A stretch of 64,000 nucleotides of DNA from Eucalyptus grandis. Taxonomy: Eukaryota > Streptophyta > Magnoliopsida > Myrtales > Myrtaceae. Location: the NCBI RefSeq assembly GCF_016545825.1, contig NC_052618.1:48182196-48246195 (forward strand). The letters are read 5' to 3'. A program made the translations under genes and the position numbers. The notes beneath the pieces were generated by a model. That model did no database searches, had not been told where the DNA came from, and worked only from the letters and a program-made list of their open reading frames with translations. Positions within the stretch are counted from its first letter, which is position 1. Every line of letters starts with the position of its first letter. Of the stretch, positions 10,325-23,000 are shown piece after piece.

Positions 10325-10666
10325 TGACGGTCGGGTCTTAGATTTTCACCGAGTACTTCTTGTTGTTTTAGAGAAGGCATAGCACCTAAAAGGCCAGGAA
10401 TGAAAATTTGTGGGATTTTTTTTTATCTACTTAGATTTCAAATGTTGATCTGAAAGAAAACATACTTTATCTTCAATTTTATGTGGGGAATAGAACCAAT
10501 TATGATCTGAGCAAGTGTCATTAAAAAACTTCGTACCATCTTTTTTATATTTGAGGGAAATATCTGCATTTTCTTGTTTTGCCATATTGATATTTCCTCA
10601 CTCTTCCTTGCAGGAACTTCTCCCCGTCCTCTCCTTGCGTTTCATTTGCATCTGCGTAGTACTCAA

Positions 10667-13028
10667 ATGGACAACTACTGCCTAGATAAAGTTCATAAAT
10701 TTGAGGAGTTTGTTGATCGACGTCTGAAACCAGATCTTGTTCGTGCCATATCCGAGCGGTATCTACTCTATTCTACTTAACAGTTTCTTCTTTGATTAGT
10801 GCGGGGGAAAAACAGTATCTTTAATATCTTGAACGTTTATCTGTGAGTATGGAGGCCAGAAGTTAGGGATGATTACTGTGAGGGGAAAGTGATGTGAGAT
10901 GCCAAAGACTCAATAGATAGATGGCAATATTTTCTCAAGCGGTGGAAGCTGATTATTCTGGCCAAACAACAAGCACTCCCCCCACATTTAGGCATTGCAT
11001 ATCATATAAGTCTGTTCACTCATTTCATGAATAGAAGATTCTATTTTTTGAGAACTCCTTTTGTTTTGCCCTTTTTTCAATCTGCAGCTTATTCCCTCTG
11101 CTTCTGAAGCTTATGTCTCTGGGCTGTGACATAAGCATGGATGGCTGTGACATATATGTCAAGTTGTCATATATCATCTGGAAGTTGGAATCGAATCCCT
11201 GCATAGCTCCTCTTTAGATTCCTAAGAAGGTTGATTTTGGCTTAATTTTATTAGATTTATCTGGGTTATGGTTTATAAGTAAATTGTCTAGAGGGTCTCT
11301 TCTAACACAAAATGGTGGTATATTATCAAGCTGAAGCGTGCCATGCACTAGTAAGTTGAACAATGGATCGGTGCAATTATTTAGCTGATGCGTGGCTGAC
11401 TTGGCCCTTGTTTTTATACAGGGATAAGGTTTTTGAACAACAGAAGACTTTGTATCCTTTTTTAAGCTAATAGATTCCTCATCCTTATACGGAAGGATTT
11501 GTTTACTTATTATCTGGAATAATCCATTGCCATACACACTTGATTTACTTACAATTTTGATTATCTCCTTTCTTTTAGTAGTGTTTCAGGAGCATTCACC
11601 AGTTTGAATTTGCAACTTTATGCTTTGATAGTCCTTTGATTTTCTTGACATTGTATTACTTTTAGCTCAGATTTACGAAAGAACATTGAGAATCTTCAGA
11701 AGAATAGTGTAACTAGTCTTAGGACATTGGTCAACCTTGGTTCTGAGGTGTACATGCAGGCGGAGGTGTAAGTCCTCTCTCTCTTTCTCTGATTATTCCC
11801 TGGAACCTTTGAATATTCTACCTCATAATGCTGGTAGGAGACAAGTCTTGGGCTAGTCCATCTTGTCTTGCTATTTAGTGAAGTTACTGTTTGACAAGCA
11901 GCGACATATTCATACTCGATATGCTTGTTCTTTTCTGTTTATGTTAATGATGGTCAGTTATGTGAATAGAGGGTGCTTGTGCAAGCTGTGCTGAGGCTTC
12001 AATTATGTTAAAATTAGTACCAGGACACTAAACTTGTTTAGCTTTAGTTCTCATGTAATTGTATTTGGAGTGGGTGAAAAAGGCATGAAACTGAGTACTT
12101 GTTATGTGAAAATAGGCGATGTAGAGTCTGTTCTTCTGATGCTGGTTTCATTTTTCTGGCTTGTGGTGGCTTTTGAGGTTTAAATCAGTAATGCCACACA
12201 TTTGCAGGCCAGATACGCAACACATTTTTGTAGATGTTGGACTAGGATTTCATGTGGAGTTTACATGGTCTGAAGCTCTGAATTACATATCCCTAAGGGA
12301 AGAGAAGTTAGCCAGGTTTGCACTTAAACTACTTTGATTTCAAAGTTTGCCACTCTGGAGATAGGGACTTCTCTTTCTTATCTCCTTTTTCTTACACAGT
12401 TCATTCTGTCTCATCTTGCAGGCAAATAGAAGAGTACACTCATCATATTGCATCAATTAAGGCACAGATAAAGATGGTATGTATTACAAGAAAATATGCT
12501 TATGCTTTTGCATATTTGTTTAACAGATTGAATATGCTTGTACATCATTTCCAGTTGAAATTCCGTACCCTTAGAGTACATAAATGTGGACAATACACAA
12601 TGCTAGGAGTACCCTTTTGTCTTGGCTAGACAATGCTAGGGGTTCCTCGTCTCTGCAAACTTCATTTCCTTTTCTTTTTGCCGAAGAAGATGAAAATGGC
12701 ACTTATCTTACTGTCTTAGGCTATGCAGGGCTTATCATCCTTACACTATACTCCCCTGCTTGGGGAACACCCATCTCCAAACTAATGCATTGCAATGATG
12801 ACTCGATTTGTTTGTTTCTCGATATTAAAAGTTTAGACTTGTCCATACATAATGTCAAGATTGACACTCACTAGAGTGATTGGTACATAAATCTTTTGGA
12901 ATCCTCATGATTGTCATTTCGTTTGGTGGGAGTGAAATAGCTAGATGGTTATTGTGCAGGTATGCGAGGGAATCAGGGAGTTGCTTCAACTTCCTGCCGA
13001 AGCGACCCTACAGGAGCCCATATTTTGA
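10667..13028 (+). CDS. UXT: UXT homolog (prefoldin alpha-subunit family)
   Basis: Six coding exons join to 151 residues: 10667-10758, 11422-11451, 11666-11767, 12208-12315, 12422-12476 and 12960-13028, all with GT-AG borders and consistent phase. The product starts MDNYCLDKVHKFEEFVDRRL, continues through VNLGSEVYMQAEV and HIFVDVGLGFHVEFTWSEA, and ends in a coiled coil and LQLPAE. This is the plant UXT-type prefoldin fold: two helices joined by a beta-hairpin stretch. UXT-like prefoldins belong to the URI/R2TP-associated prefoldin-like complex, a chaperone assembly for RNA polymerases and PIKK kinases; that role is known for the family and not shown here. Exon 2 begins at 10614, so 53 bases of leader precede the ATG. 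The first leader exon is split by the hAT-like element. Confidence 0.9.
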
Positions 13029-14002
13029 TGCCAAATAAAAATTGTCTAGGTAACACTCTTATTCTCTATGAATATCTTCGATCTAATGAGAGGAAGAAAA
13101 AATAGGCAGCAGTTTATGTGGAAGATACTATGTTTCTGGGCTTGGTTTTCCTGTCAAATGGTCTTAACTTCAGTTTTCCTTTACAGCTAGGTACAGAGAA
13201 CGTGCGTGGTTAAGAAATGGTGCCACAGATAATTTACTAGAGATGAATTTCCACGCAACATGTAAATCAAGATTTTAGAGCAGCAATACCTTGTGCTTCT
13301 ACCCTCTAAATTCCAGTGTGTAGGATTGTTGGGGCCATCAGCATATTCGTTCTCTGGCCTTTTTACAGCCCGACTACCTTCACCACTATAAAGAGCGTCC
13401 GAGTGAACTTGGAATCTGCCTCACAATTCTATGAGGCATCAATTTAAAGTTTTGGCATTCTTTTATTGTTCCTGGTCACGTCTTTGAATACATTGAGTAG
13501 CTATGGTGATCTGATAAATACTACGTTTGTAGCTTTAATTAGTGTAAACTTGTAGCAAGACATTTTCATACTCACTGGTTGGGCTTTCGTGCGGGCCAGA
13601 AAGGTTCTGGGCTTTGTGCAGGAGCTGGGCCTTGGGATATTTATGTGAGCGAATCCGATAAAGCCAGGATGGGACACTGGTGCAGTACACCCCCACACAC
13701 ATTGCACGTTGCGTGTTATTAGATGTTGCTTTGTACAGACAAATACTGGCGAAAACAGTGGAAATCCATGAATGGCTGGGATGAAAAAAAACAAGAGGGG
13801 TTGGATGGGGATTGATGAGACGGGCGGATGCTCCAAGGAAAAGGGGTGTCGTTCTCCTGGATGGTTTGTGTCGTGGGGTGGGGAGGGATGGGGATGGAAT
13901 GGCATTGTAATGCTGTTGATATGAGGGGTCGTCACTTTCGGGGTTCCATCACCACACACAAGGAATCTCCACTTGTTTTTCCTTGCTGGTTTTTCCTTGC
14001 TG

Positions 14003-14037
<35 letters not shown>

Positions 14038-15880
14038 GCACACGCAAACAGACATACAGACAGACAGAGAGAGACAGGGAGGAGCAGAAATTTACGAATA
14101 AAGCCTGTTTGGAGTACATGCGAGAGTTGTTGCCAATGCACTTGGTATCTCACTGACATGAGGAAATATGACAAAGAAGAATTTCTATGCACAAAATTTT
14201 CTTAGGATTGGCAAGGTCAGTGCTGGGCTAGGGTTCCCGCCTTTGTCCGAGGCCCTCTGCTTCACCTACGAACTTCATTCTTGCGAATTTTTATCAGATT
14301 GGGTGACAAATTGAGTTCGCCACAAAAAATTCACGCCAAGCCATGATCAACAAGGCGAAATAAGATATCATGTTTTTGAGTCATGAGCATGAATTAATAG
14401 AAGGAACTCCTCTTTCACCATCTCTCCACAAAAGCCACTGAAGTCCATCAAGAACCTTACCACCTCCACCTTGGCCTCCGTCGCCATCTTCGCCATTGCT
14501 ACTCGAAGTATATGCTTCCATTCGATTTCTGTTGCATGCGCCCTGAGTACCTGTCTCTGCCCACCTCTACATTCTTCTACACAATTATGCTTATGATCTC
14601 TATGTTCAAACTTTGCCGTTGCCAAGATCGCCTCCATCCATGATTATGTCTATAGACAATATTGCGCATGTGACATCGAATGCGATCCGTCACTTGCGAC
14701 AGGTGTAATTGCTTTTATGACATGGGCAGTCACGAAATCCGAGGTAAGACACGTTCAGCTTGTTGATTAAGGGCAAGTGGGATGGAATTAGAATCCGAGT
14801 AGGAAGCCGATAGCGCGAGCTGAACAGATGATTACTTCCTTGTCGTCATCTGCTGACCGCGATCCGAAGATAGGATCAGGAGCGAAGAAGAAACAAGACC
14901 AGCGGATACAAACAAAAAAACCCATCTAATCTCCAGTCCGCATCTTGTGCCGGCTCGAAGCACTAAATCACGATCATGCATAAGCAGACCACACAAAAAC
15001 TTTTTAACAAGAGTGCAATGAGTGTCGGGTCACATTGAATTGCGATAAGGCCACAATGCATCACATCACCTATCCAATTTTTCAATCGACCTTGTGATTA
15101 CAAAGACAGAACCCGACAGATGTTTGACCCAAGGAATCGGAAAAGTAAGGCTCAATTTATTTTTCGAAAAATAATTGAGTTTGAATATTTTATTTTTTAA
15201 AATTAATGACTTATATCATTTAAAATAACTAGTTAGTACCCATAATTTAAGCCTAAATGTTTTCTTGAACAGAGAAAATATCGTTGTTTATATTATTTTT
15301 AGATTTTTTAAAAATTATTTATCCTTCATAAAATAAATGAAATTGGAGAGATCGTATTTGGACATTCGATTCTCTTTTCAAATGGAAGGCTTACAAACGG
15401 GGACCTCTCCTTGTCTTGTCTCGCGTTTTATTTTTGTTTTCCCCGTCCTTTCCTTCTTGTCCACTTCACCACGCCCCTTGCGGAGCTTCTTCTCTTCTCT
15501 GATGCCAGTCCCCCACACGGTGAAAAAGCAAATTTTGCTCATGTGGAAAACCAACGTCGGACTGAGATAATAATATTCGTGGGGTCAACTTCTGACAGGC
15601 AGATTCCCATTCAACTTGGTGAGGTGATCTTTCAGTTCGATTTGAAGTCTGGATTAGTGATGGAAAATTGAGGAGAGGAGAAAAACCTTCTAATCCCACC
15701 TCCAATCCCAGCCTCAACATCCCAACAATCTTATCATCCCTGTCCTGACTTTTGATGTCTTTGATTGTTGGGAACGCATGTATGAAGCAGATGTTTGCGT
15801 CACAGCACGTGAGGGCGCGAGGAAAAAGCCATCCTGGAGCGTCGGCTCCGCTGTCCATGTGCGATAGCACCAGGCACTTA
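13029..15880. other. Intergenic, no gene supported
   Basis: The 3' flank of the UXT gene comes first. Several short ORFs here (for example one at 14368-14637 on the minus strand) show no family resemblance and no splice context. A GA microsatellite lies at 14004-14036. The 15160-15330 stretch is strongly AT-rich. Confidence 0.5.
14004..14036. repeat. (GA)n microsatellite
   Basis: An uninterrupted run of about 16 GA units, followed by shorter CAGA-type repeats to about 14080. Confidence 0.95.
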
Positions 15881-15881
15881 G

Positions 15882-18040
15882 GTTGTGGTACACTGATGTG
15901 AGTACGCAGGTGCAGTCCGTTTCTATGATTATTCTCCGACCCTGGATACAACATGGAGTAAAAGGGATCATGAATGCATGGAATTCGTGTCGGATCGGCT
16001 GGTGCAATTTATTCGAGTTGAGGCAGCCTCACGATGAATTGATTTTTAAATATGAACCTAATTTTTTTTTTGTATATGTATTTTTGTCAATCAATTTATT
16101 CGATCATGTAATATGAATACTGAATATTTTTTGTGCGATATTTTTATTAACAAATCTTGGAGAATTGTTTACATTACACCTATATCGACATCACTCCAGG
16201 AGTTCTCTCAATTAATTGTTGTTATACAATAACGAAATAAAAATTCGAAGATGTACCGGTGGGGATTAGCCATCAACAAGGGTCTAAAAGCCCTCTTGAC
16301 GGCTAAGTGTGCTGCCGCCATCTCTAACTATCAACAAACACATATAACGAGGGAGGGAGAGGGTGGAAGGCTCGAGAGTCGACTCACACATGCCATCACG
16401 TCCAAGGCACCATCCCTTAACCCTTCAAGTGGTGGTGATGACCACAACTATGAGGTAAGGCCGAGACCATATCCTAGATCTAAGGCAAAGGTCGTCGCGC
16501 TCGCCCTCGCTCTCATTAGCAACGAGGGTTAATGGCCCTCATAAGCAAGTGACGAGGCAAACCTCTTAGAATTGCTGACGTGAATTCTATGTCAACATCA
16601 CTTCAAGGGTTCCTCTCATCTGCATCAACGTCACTTCAAGAGTTCTCTCATTAATTGTTGCTATATAATAACAAAATGAAAAATAAAACCTCAAAGATGT
16701 GGTGATAGGGGGTAGCCATCGTCGAGGGTCCAACAACCCCTCTTTAGTGGCTAAGTGTGCTATCTCTAACTATCGACAAACATACAATGAGAGGGAGAAG
16801 GTGGAGAGGTCGACGGTCGACACACACATGCCATTTGGTGCAAGGCGCCATCCCTTAACCCTTCTATGTGGTGGTGACAACCGTTGACCGTTCCCACAAA
16901 TATGAGGTAAGGGCGAGACAAGATTCTTGATCGCCCTTTGCCCCCATTAGCACCAAGGGTTAATGACCCCTGTCGGCAAGTGGCTGTGGTATGCGGGTGT
17001 AGGCCATTTCTATGATTATACTCTTGACTATGGGTACAAAATGGAGCAAAAGGAGATCACGATACAACCGTGTTGATGAATCCATGAGTTTGTGCCAGGT
17101 CGACCCGTGAATTTCATTTGAGTCGAGACAAGCTTGTAATGAATAATTTTATATACGAATCTAAATTTTTTTTGGTGTGAATATTGAATATTTTGCTTGG
17201 TCGTTTTATTAACAAACCATGTTGAATTGTTGACGTGACATTTACATTAGCATCACTTCAAGGATTTGTCGATTAATTATTGTTAAATAATAACAAATCA
17301 AGAAATAAAAAAGTGGTGGTGGGAGAGTAGCCATCAACAAGGGTCTAACAAACCCTCTTTGGCGGCTAAGCGTGCCGCTGCCATCTCTAACCATCGGCAG
17401 ACACGTGCAATGAGAGAGGGAGAGTGCAGAAGGCTCAAGGATCGGCACACACGTGCCATCACATACGAGGTGCCATGCCTTAATTCTTCACGTGGTGGTG
17501 ACGACCGTTAAGCTTCCCACAAATATCAGGTAAGGGCGAGACCGTATCCTGGGATCTAAGGTAAAGGTTGTCGCCCTTGCCCTCGCCCTCATTAGCCACG
17601 AGGGCTAATGGCCCTTGTTGGCAAGGGGCGAAGCAAACCTCCTAGAATTGTTGACGTGACATCTACGTCAACGTTACTTCAAGAGTTCTCCCAATTAATT
17701 GTTGTCATCTAATAACAAAATAAAATAAAATAAATGAAAATTCAAAGATGTAATGATAGGGTGGTATCCATCGACGAGGGGTCCAACATCCCTCTGGGCG
17801 GCCAAGGGTGCAGCCACCATCTCTAACCATCAACAAACGCATAGAACGAGAGAGGGAGAGGGAGAGGGAGAGGGTGGAAGGCTCGAGGGTCGACACACAG
17901 GTGCCATCTAGTGCTAGGCACCGCCCTTCACGCGGCGGCGATCGACCGTCGACCCTTTCCACAAATATGAGGTAAGGCCGAGACCTAATTCTAGACCTAC
18001 GACAAACATTCTCGCCCCGGCCCTCATTAGCAACCAGGGT
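15882..18040 (+). repeat. Nested tandem repeat: about 1.09-kb unit twice, each holding two subunits
   Basis: Unit one starts near 15902 and unit two near 16989, an offset of 1087 bases; both begin with a shared stretch containing TTTCTATGATTAT and then ATGGAGYAAAAGG. Each unit holds two related subunits of about 400-450 bases (near 16251, 16696, 17309 and 17745), recognisable by TAGCCATC, a GAGGGTCYAAC-type word, GGCTAAG, AACGAGRGAGGGAGAG and ATGAGGTAAGGSCGAGAC. Subunit 1 of one block matches subunit 1 of the other best, and likewise for subunit 2, so an early subunit duplication was followed by duplication of the pair. No long ORF is conserved among copies. Confidence 0.75.
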
Positions 18041-18678
18041 CCCCCCCTCCCCCTCTCGATGTTGGGCTCCACTAGTGCCATCACATTAGCCCCAAGTGCT
18101 GCAACCCTTGCCCCCACCTACACCTCCTCCTTGTGTGATTACATTTATGCACTCGGCTCCGGTAGTGCCATTACATGAGCCCTACAGCCACCTTGTAGGG
18201 CGTCGACATGACGTTTAACGACAATGCCATCACTTTGTTAAGCGCTTTCACAAAAAGATCAAGGTGAGCAGAAAGCATATAGTTGGATGACTCGATTGCG
18301 TAAAAAAAGGAAAAATCAATGACATTGAACGATTAAAAAAAAATTCCAAATATTCACCGTGTTGTCATCCCAAATTAAAAGAGTCTCCCCAGGATTTAGG
18401 ATCTGCCCCCATAAGACACGCTACAAATTACATGATGGCAGTTAGGGATGCTTGTAAGAATTTGTGAATATGTAAAACTCGTAAAATTTATATGATTTAT
18501 TAAATTTTCGGGTAGTTACCTGTTCATCTCTTGAAATGACGTCATTTCTTGAATATGACAGTACATGGACTGGGGACTGGAGAGAGAGAGAGGGAGAGAG
18601 CTGAAGAGACAAAAGGAGAAGTCGGGAAGTCAGAGCCTTTTGCTGCCAAAAATCCCATCTTTCTCTTGGTTTTTACTC

Positions 18679-18684
<6 letters not shown>

Positions 18685-18713
<29 letters not shown>

Positions 18714-18732
18714 CTCTCTCTCTCTGTCTCTG
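18685..18732. repeat. Compound (TG)n(TC)n microsatellite
   Basis: About 14 TG units run directly into about nine TC units. Confidence 0.95.
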
Positions 18733-19209
18733 AACTGCGTACGAAAATTAGTTGGCACACTGAACTAAGTGGGGGGCGCCCCAGCGACGTAACTTGGCTG
18801 CCACTCGTACTGTCGACTGGCGTCGGCGGGTCCCCCAAAAGCTGGTTTCTCTCTTCAATGTCCTCCTCCTCTCAGCCTTCTGGTGTCTCTCTCTCTCTGC
18901 CTGTCTGTCTCTCTTTCTCTCTCTACATCTGCAGTAGCGCCTGTGTCTTTTCTTTTTTCACTCCTCTGCATTCCCTCTGACACTGCATGCATGGAAATTT
19001 GGTCTCATACACTCGGCTACGTATGCCCCCTTCTTCTCTGTTTTTTTCTTTTCTTTCTTGCGATATTATTACGTGCGGCCAAGCCAAGAGAATTCTGAAT
19101 CAAATTTTGATGAATTTCATCGGATTCGATGGAAGAATTCGCACGTATTTTTCTTTATCTATCATATTCTTTTTTAGTACAGCTCACACACTTTTCCTTG
19201 TGAATCTTT

Positions 19210-19234
19210 CCTCTCTCTCTCTCTCTCTCTCTCT
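19210..19234. repeat. (CT)n microsatellite
   Basis: A run of about 12 CT units. Confidence 0.95.
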
Positions 19235-20027
19235 GCTTTCTTTTCAATCTTTATAGTCCCCCTCTGTTCCTGGCTCGTAGCTTCGTACCATGTTTACGCC
19301 CGCAGAGAATTTCTTGGGACCGCCATCGTTTCTTTCCAAAAGCTTTTCCACGGTATTACAGCCTCATCATAACCGACTTGTCGCCGTCGTCAACTGAGAG
19401 CAATAAATGAGGTGAAATATACAAAGTTCAAAGAGAGCAACTAGCCCAGAGTAAAAAGTCGATTAAATGCGAAGTTTGAACAAACCCAAAAGTTTTTCTT
19501 GTTCTTCGTGACGAGGAATGGTTGTAGTGAAACTAAAGAAAAAGAAATCAGCTCCCAGCTGGAGATTTAGCTCCTAGGCCACCCTCGGTTCTGGTCATTG
19601 ATGGCCCGTCAATGGCCCTTAACTACTTACACTTTTCAGCCGCATTCATTAGAATGCTCAGTGACTGGGTGATTAGGGGGAACCGAGTCAGCAGAAGAAA
19701 CGAATAGGCGAAAGAAAAGGGAAAGCATTGTCATGAAGCAAGATACATGAAGGAAGAGGTTAGCTAGCATTTAAAGGCAATATGTGAACATGGGCAGCAA
19801 CTAGAATTTCTCGGATCAAGGACTTTGTACAAGTTTGCATTGATCTAAGCTACCGTGACATTAACCTTAATATGATTTGATTAGCGCAGTTGAAATAAAT
19901 AAAGAAGCTATGATCTAGGGTGATAAGCTGGTGCTATATCTGGACATCTCTCTGCTAATCCAGACAACTGACTCTAATTACTCGGGAGCCCCGGAAATAA
20001 CTTTCCTAGAAGGGAGGAAATCGGTGA

Positions 20028-23000
20028 TCAGCAGTAGAACATAAGTTTCTTCACATTTTCGCTGAGTTTCGGTAGAGGCGTGGTTTTCGGAGGGGCGTCT
20101 CGGGACAGTTGATACCCGTTTCTCGTGTGGGCCGACATCTCTGACCGCTCGAGGTATAGCCTGCCTCTGTAAGCAGCCAAATGGGCGTAGTAAGCCGGGG
20201 GCACCAATGACACCGGCTTGGTGCACCTCACGAACGTGTAGCACAGGTTGTAGACCAGCTTCTGGAGCTCGTCGGACGTGAACTCGTTCTCGTCCACCAG
20301 TACGTGGTAGTGAGCCGGCCGGCTAGTCCCTTTTACCCCTGAGTGGCTACACAAGTAGAAATCGAACTCCTTCGGATGTGTTATTACCGTGTCCACCACG
20401 GTCCCGGGTGGGATGTTCTCGTCAAAGACCTGGCTTTTGGTGGAGCAAAAATCGGCATCCTCCGGAAACAGCCTTGTGTGGTGCCGCTTCTGAACGACTA
20501 CGAACGTAACGGTTGGCCTATAGCCAGGGAATCGCGCACAGCCTTTCTTGATGGCGAGCAACTCCTCTTTAAGGACTTTGTGGAACTGAGTCTCGCTCAC
20601 ACCGTCTCTAAAGAAGATTATTCTCCTGGGCAGCTCCTTGACTTCGAGTTGGAAATCATCTAGTAGTTCTCCCACCATGTCGCCAAGATCCTGAATTATT
20701 TCTTGTCTATGGGTTTGAGACCTCATCCTGGATGCATACTTGTTGGCAGCTGGCCAGTTCATGCTGCCTACGACAGCAGCAACAGACGGGCTGAAGTCAT
20801 CGAGCGGGTGAGGATGAGTCACGTCCGCGCCCATGAATATCACCGGCTCATTTTGATGGAGAATCCGGGGTATTTGGGAAGGTAATGAATTGTAAAGCGC
20901 GACAGTGCATCCTCCTACTTTGGCATTTATCTTGAGTGCCAAGTTCGCGAGAAACTGGGAATTCAACTTTCCAAGGTTGGTGTACAAGCAACACTGGCTT
21001 ACTACTCCGATGGTTGTCTCGGCAATTCTCTTTAGATCTGCATATCCTTTGTGTTTCTTCTCCATTATGCATAGGAGTAGTCGGAGGTTGTTATCTGCGG
21101 CTTTGTGGATCTCCTTGAGCTTAGACTCCAAAAGAACAACATTGTTGAGGACGTAATTTGGTTCGAATTGAGGGGTAATAACTGGATTCTTGCTGAGATA
21201 TATGCCTAGCTGTTCGCATCTCTGGGAGAGCTGCGAGATGAACTTCGAAATGCTCGACTTCTGATCCGGGGTTCCACCGAAGCTTATGAGGGCCCATTTT
21301 TCTATCCGAATTCCTTCAAAAACATGGCTATCCATGAGATTCCACTGCCGGTCTGGGCGAGACGGAACTAGATTCCTTATATGGCCATGCTCACCAAGTT
21401 TTAGCTTCGGAGGTTGCAAAATTCGACCATTTACTCGTGTCATCTCCCTTGAAATCTGGAGATTGAACTCTCTTTCCTGGTTGCCGCTGTCAGTTAAGCA
21501 GACAACTCGATGATTCAGCAATGTAGTCATAAGTCAATGAAGATTAAAAATCAGTTGAATAGAACCTTCAGGTTACATAGATTGATACTAGTTCACTCCA
21601 CAAATCTAAAAATTTACCTGGTTGGGCCGACAGGTCCTCGCATCACTCCGTCGATGATTGCTTTGCGCTCTTTTGGCCTTTGGCAACCCATCTTGAGTAT
21701 TCTTGCCGTCTGATCGTCGGAAAGTTTCCCAAGAAACTTCTGGCCCTCGCAAATCACGCATAGCTCCATCGGAAGATAACATGGCTTGCTTCTACTCGTC
21801 TGCAGGCACGGCAAGTACCTGAACTCGATTTCATAGTTATATTGATTCTTGAAGTAACTCACCAGCTTCAGATTTTTGCCATCCCGGTCCACGAACCAGA
21901 GATTTTCGGTCGGCGCCTCGGTCAAGCCGTAGACCCGGTATCTCTGGACGGTTTCTCTATGGCAAACGAAGATTCGGATGTTCTTCAAAGCCTTCTCGAC
22001 TTCCTTCCTTTCTTCGACGCTCAGGCTCCTGGTCTTCCTCTGAGAAAGGTCTCTAAGGAACTCGAGCCGCCTCTCCAAATAGGGGATCACTCCAATGCTT
22101 TCATGGAATGCCGTCACGGAGAAATCCACGTTGAGCGAGAGACCTTGCTGCGTCGGCCGCAGGCTCTGGAAGAACCCCCTGACTCCGACAGCTCCTCCCC
22201 CGATTTCTTTGCTCCCGCCCGTGGAGCTCGAGTACATCGAACGGCCCATGGGTATGCACTTCTCTGCGGGGCTCTCCCGCAGCACCACGTCCAGTGCATG
22301 GAGGTAATCCTGAGGAAGCGGAACCCAGTCATCCTCCTCCTTGCTCAAGTAGCTGCTCAATCCCTTCCCGTCGAGCTTCGACACGAGCTTCATGTTTATC
22401 CGAAACAACCTGTGCTTGTGATGCTTGCCCTCCGAATTACTGCACGGCAGCATCGACTTGCTCGCGGGAATCGGCAGGTGGATGTAGAAGTCGAGCCTAT
22501 CGTTCTGGAATTCCACCGGGCTGAAGAGATTCTTCCGGCCATCAAACGCGGGAAGGGCCCCGGAAAACATGGCCGAGTTTTCCTTCACTAGCTGTCGCTT
22601 GATTGCCCGGGCAACTTCCCTGGGTGCGCTCGGCAAGATTTCAACATTGTAATGGTAAATTCTCTGGGCCGGGTCGACCTGGACTAGAAAATGGTTGGCA
22701 AGAAGCGAAATAACCGGGCCCTCCACGCCGCCAGAATCTGGTCTCCTGGCGATGGCCACTACTTCTGGGGGTACCCTTCTTCCATTTTCATCCTTCGCAT
22801 TGGTTTGCCTCTGAACCCTCTGTGGAGCTGTTTCAAGCATTCGAAAAGACAGCGTAGTGAGTTATATAAGTCTCATCTTCTCCACTTGCATAACCAAGAA
22901 CAAGATTCTAAGCCTCTATCATTGGGAAATAAACAATCATTGACCACGATAATGTTAATGACCCCTACGACGAGCTGCTCAATTTTCGGACACTCGACCT

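Larger units (their letters stand above)
4942..10357 (+). repeat. Segmental duplication, downstream copy (UXT promoter), split by a transposon
   Basis: This is the direct counterpart of 1-2873. It aligns continuously from about 4942 to 7026, is interrupted by a 2589-bp insertion, and resumes after 9615 to about 10357. Past that point it continues into intron 1 and the coding exons of the UXT-like gene, so this copy is the ancestral, gene-attached one. Offsets between the copies drift because of small indels and an extra tandem repeat at 10174-10324. Confidence 0.85.
18041..20027. other. Intergenic, downstream of AGO7
   Basis: No gene is supported. It contains TG/CT microsatellites (18685-18732) and a CT run (19210-19234). 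The stretch just below 20027 is the probable AGO7 3' UTR. Short ORFs across the microsatellites are low-complexity artefacts. Confidence 0.5.

Noticed and set aside
14368..14637. 89-codon minus-strand ORF
   Set aside because: No family resemblance, no promoter or splice context, and isolated in a repeat-rich spacer.
16251..16532. 93-codon ORF in the nested repeat
   Set aside because: The frame is not kept in the other three subunits, so it is a chance ORF.
20343..22591. Plus-strand ORFs of up to 249 codons opposite AGO7
   Set aside because: Antisense shadows of the conserved AGO7 exons; no independent homology.
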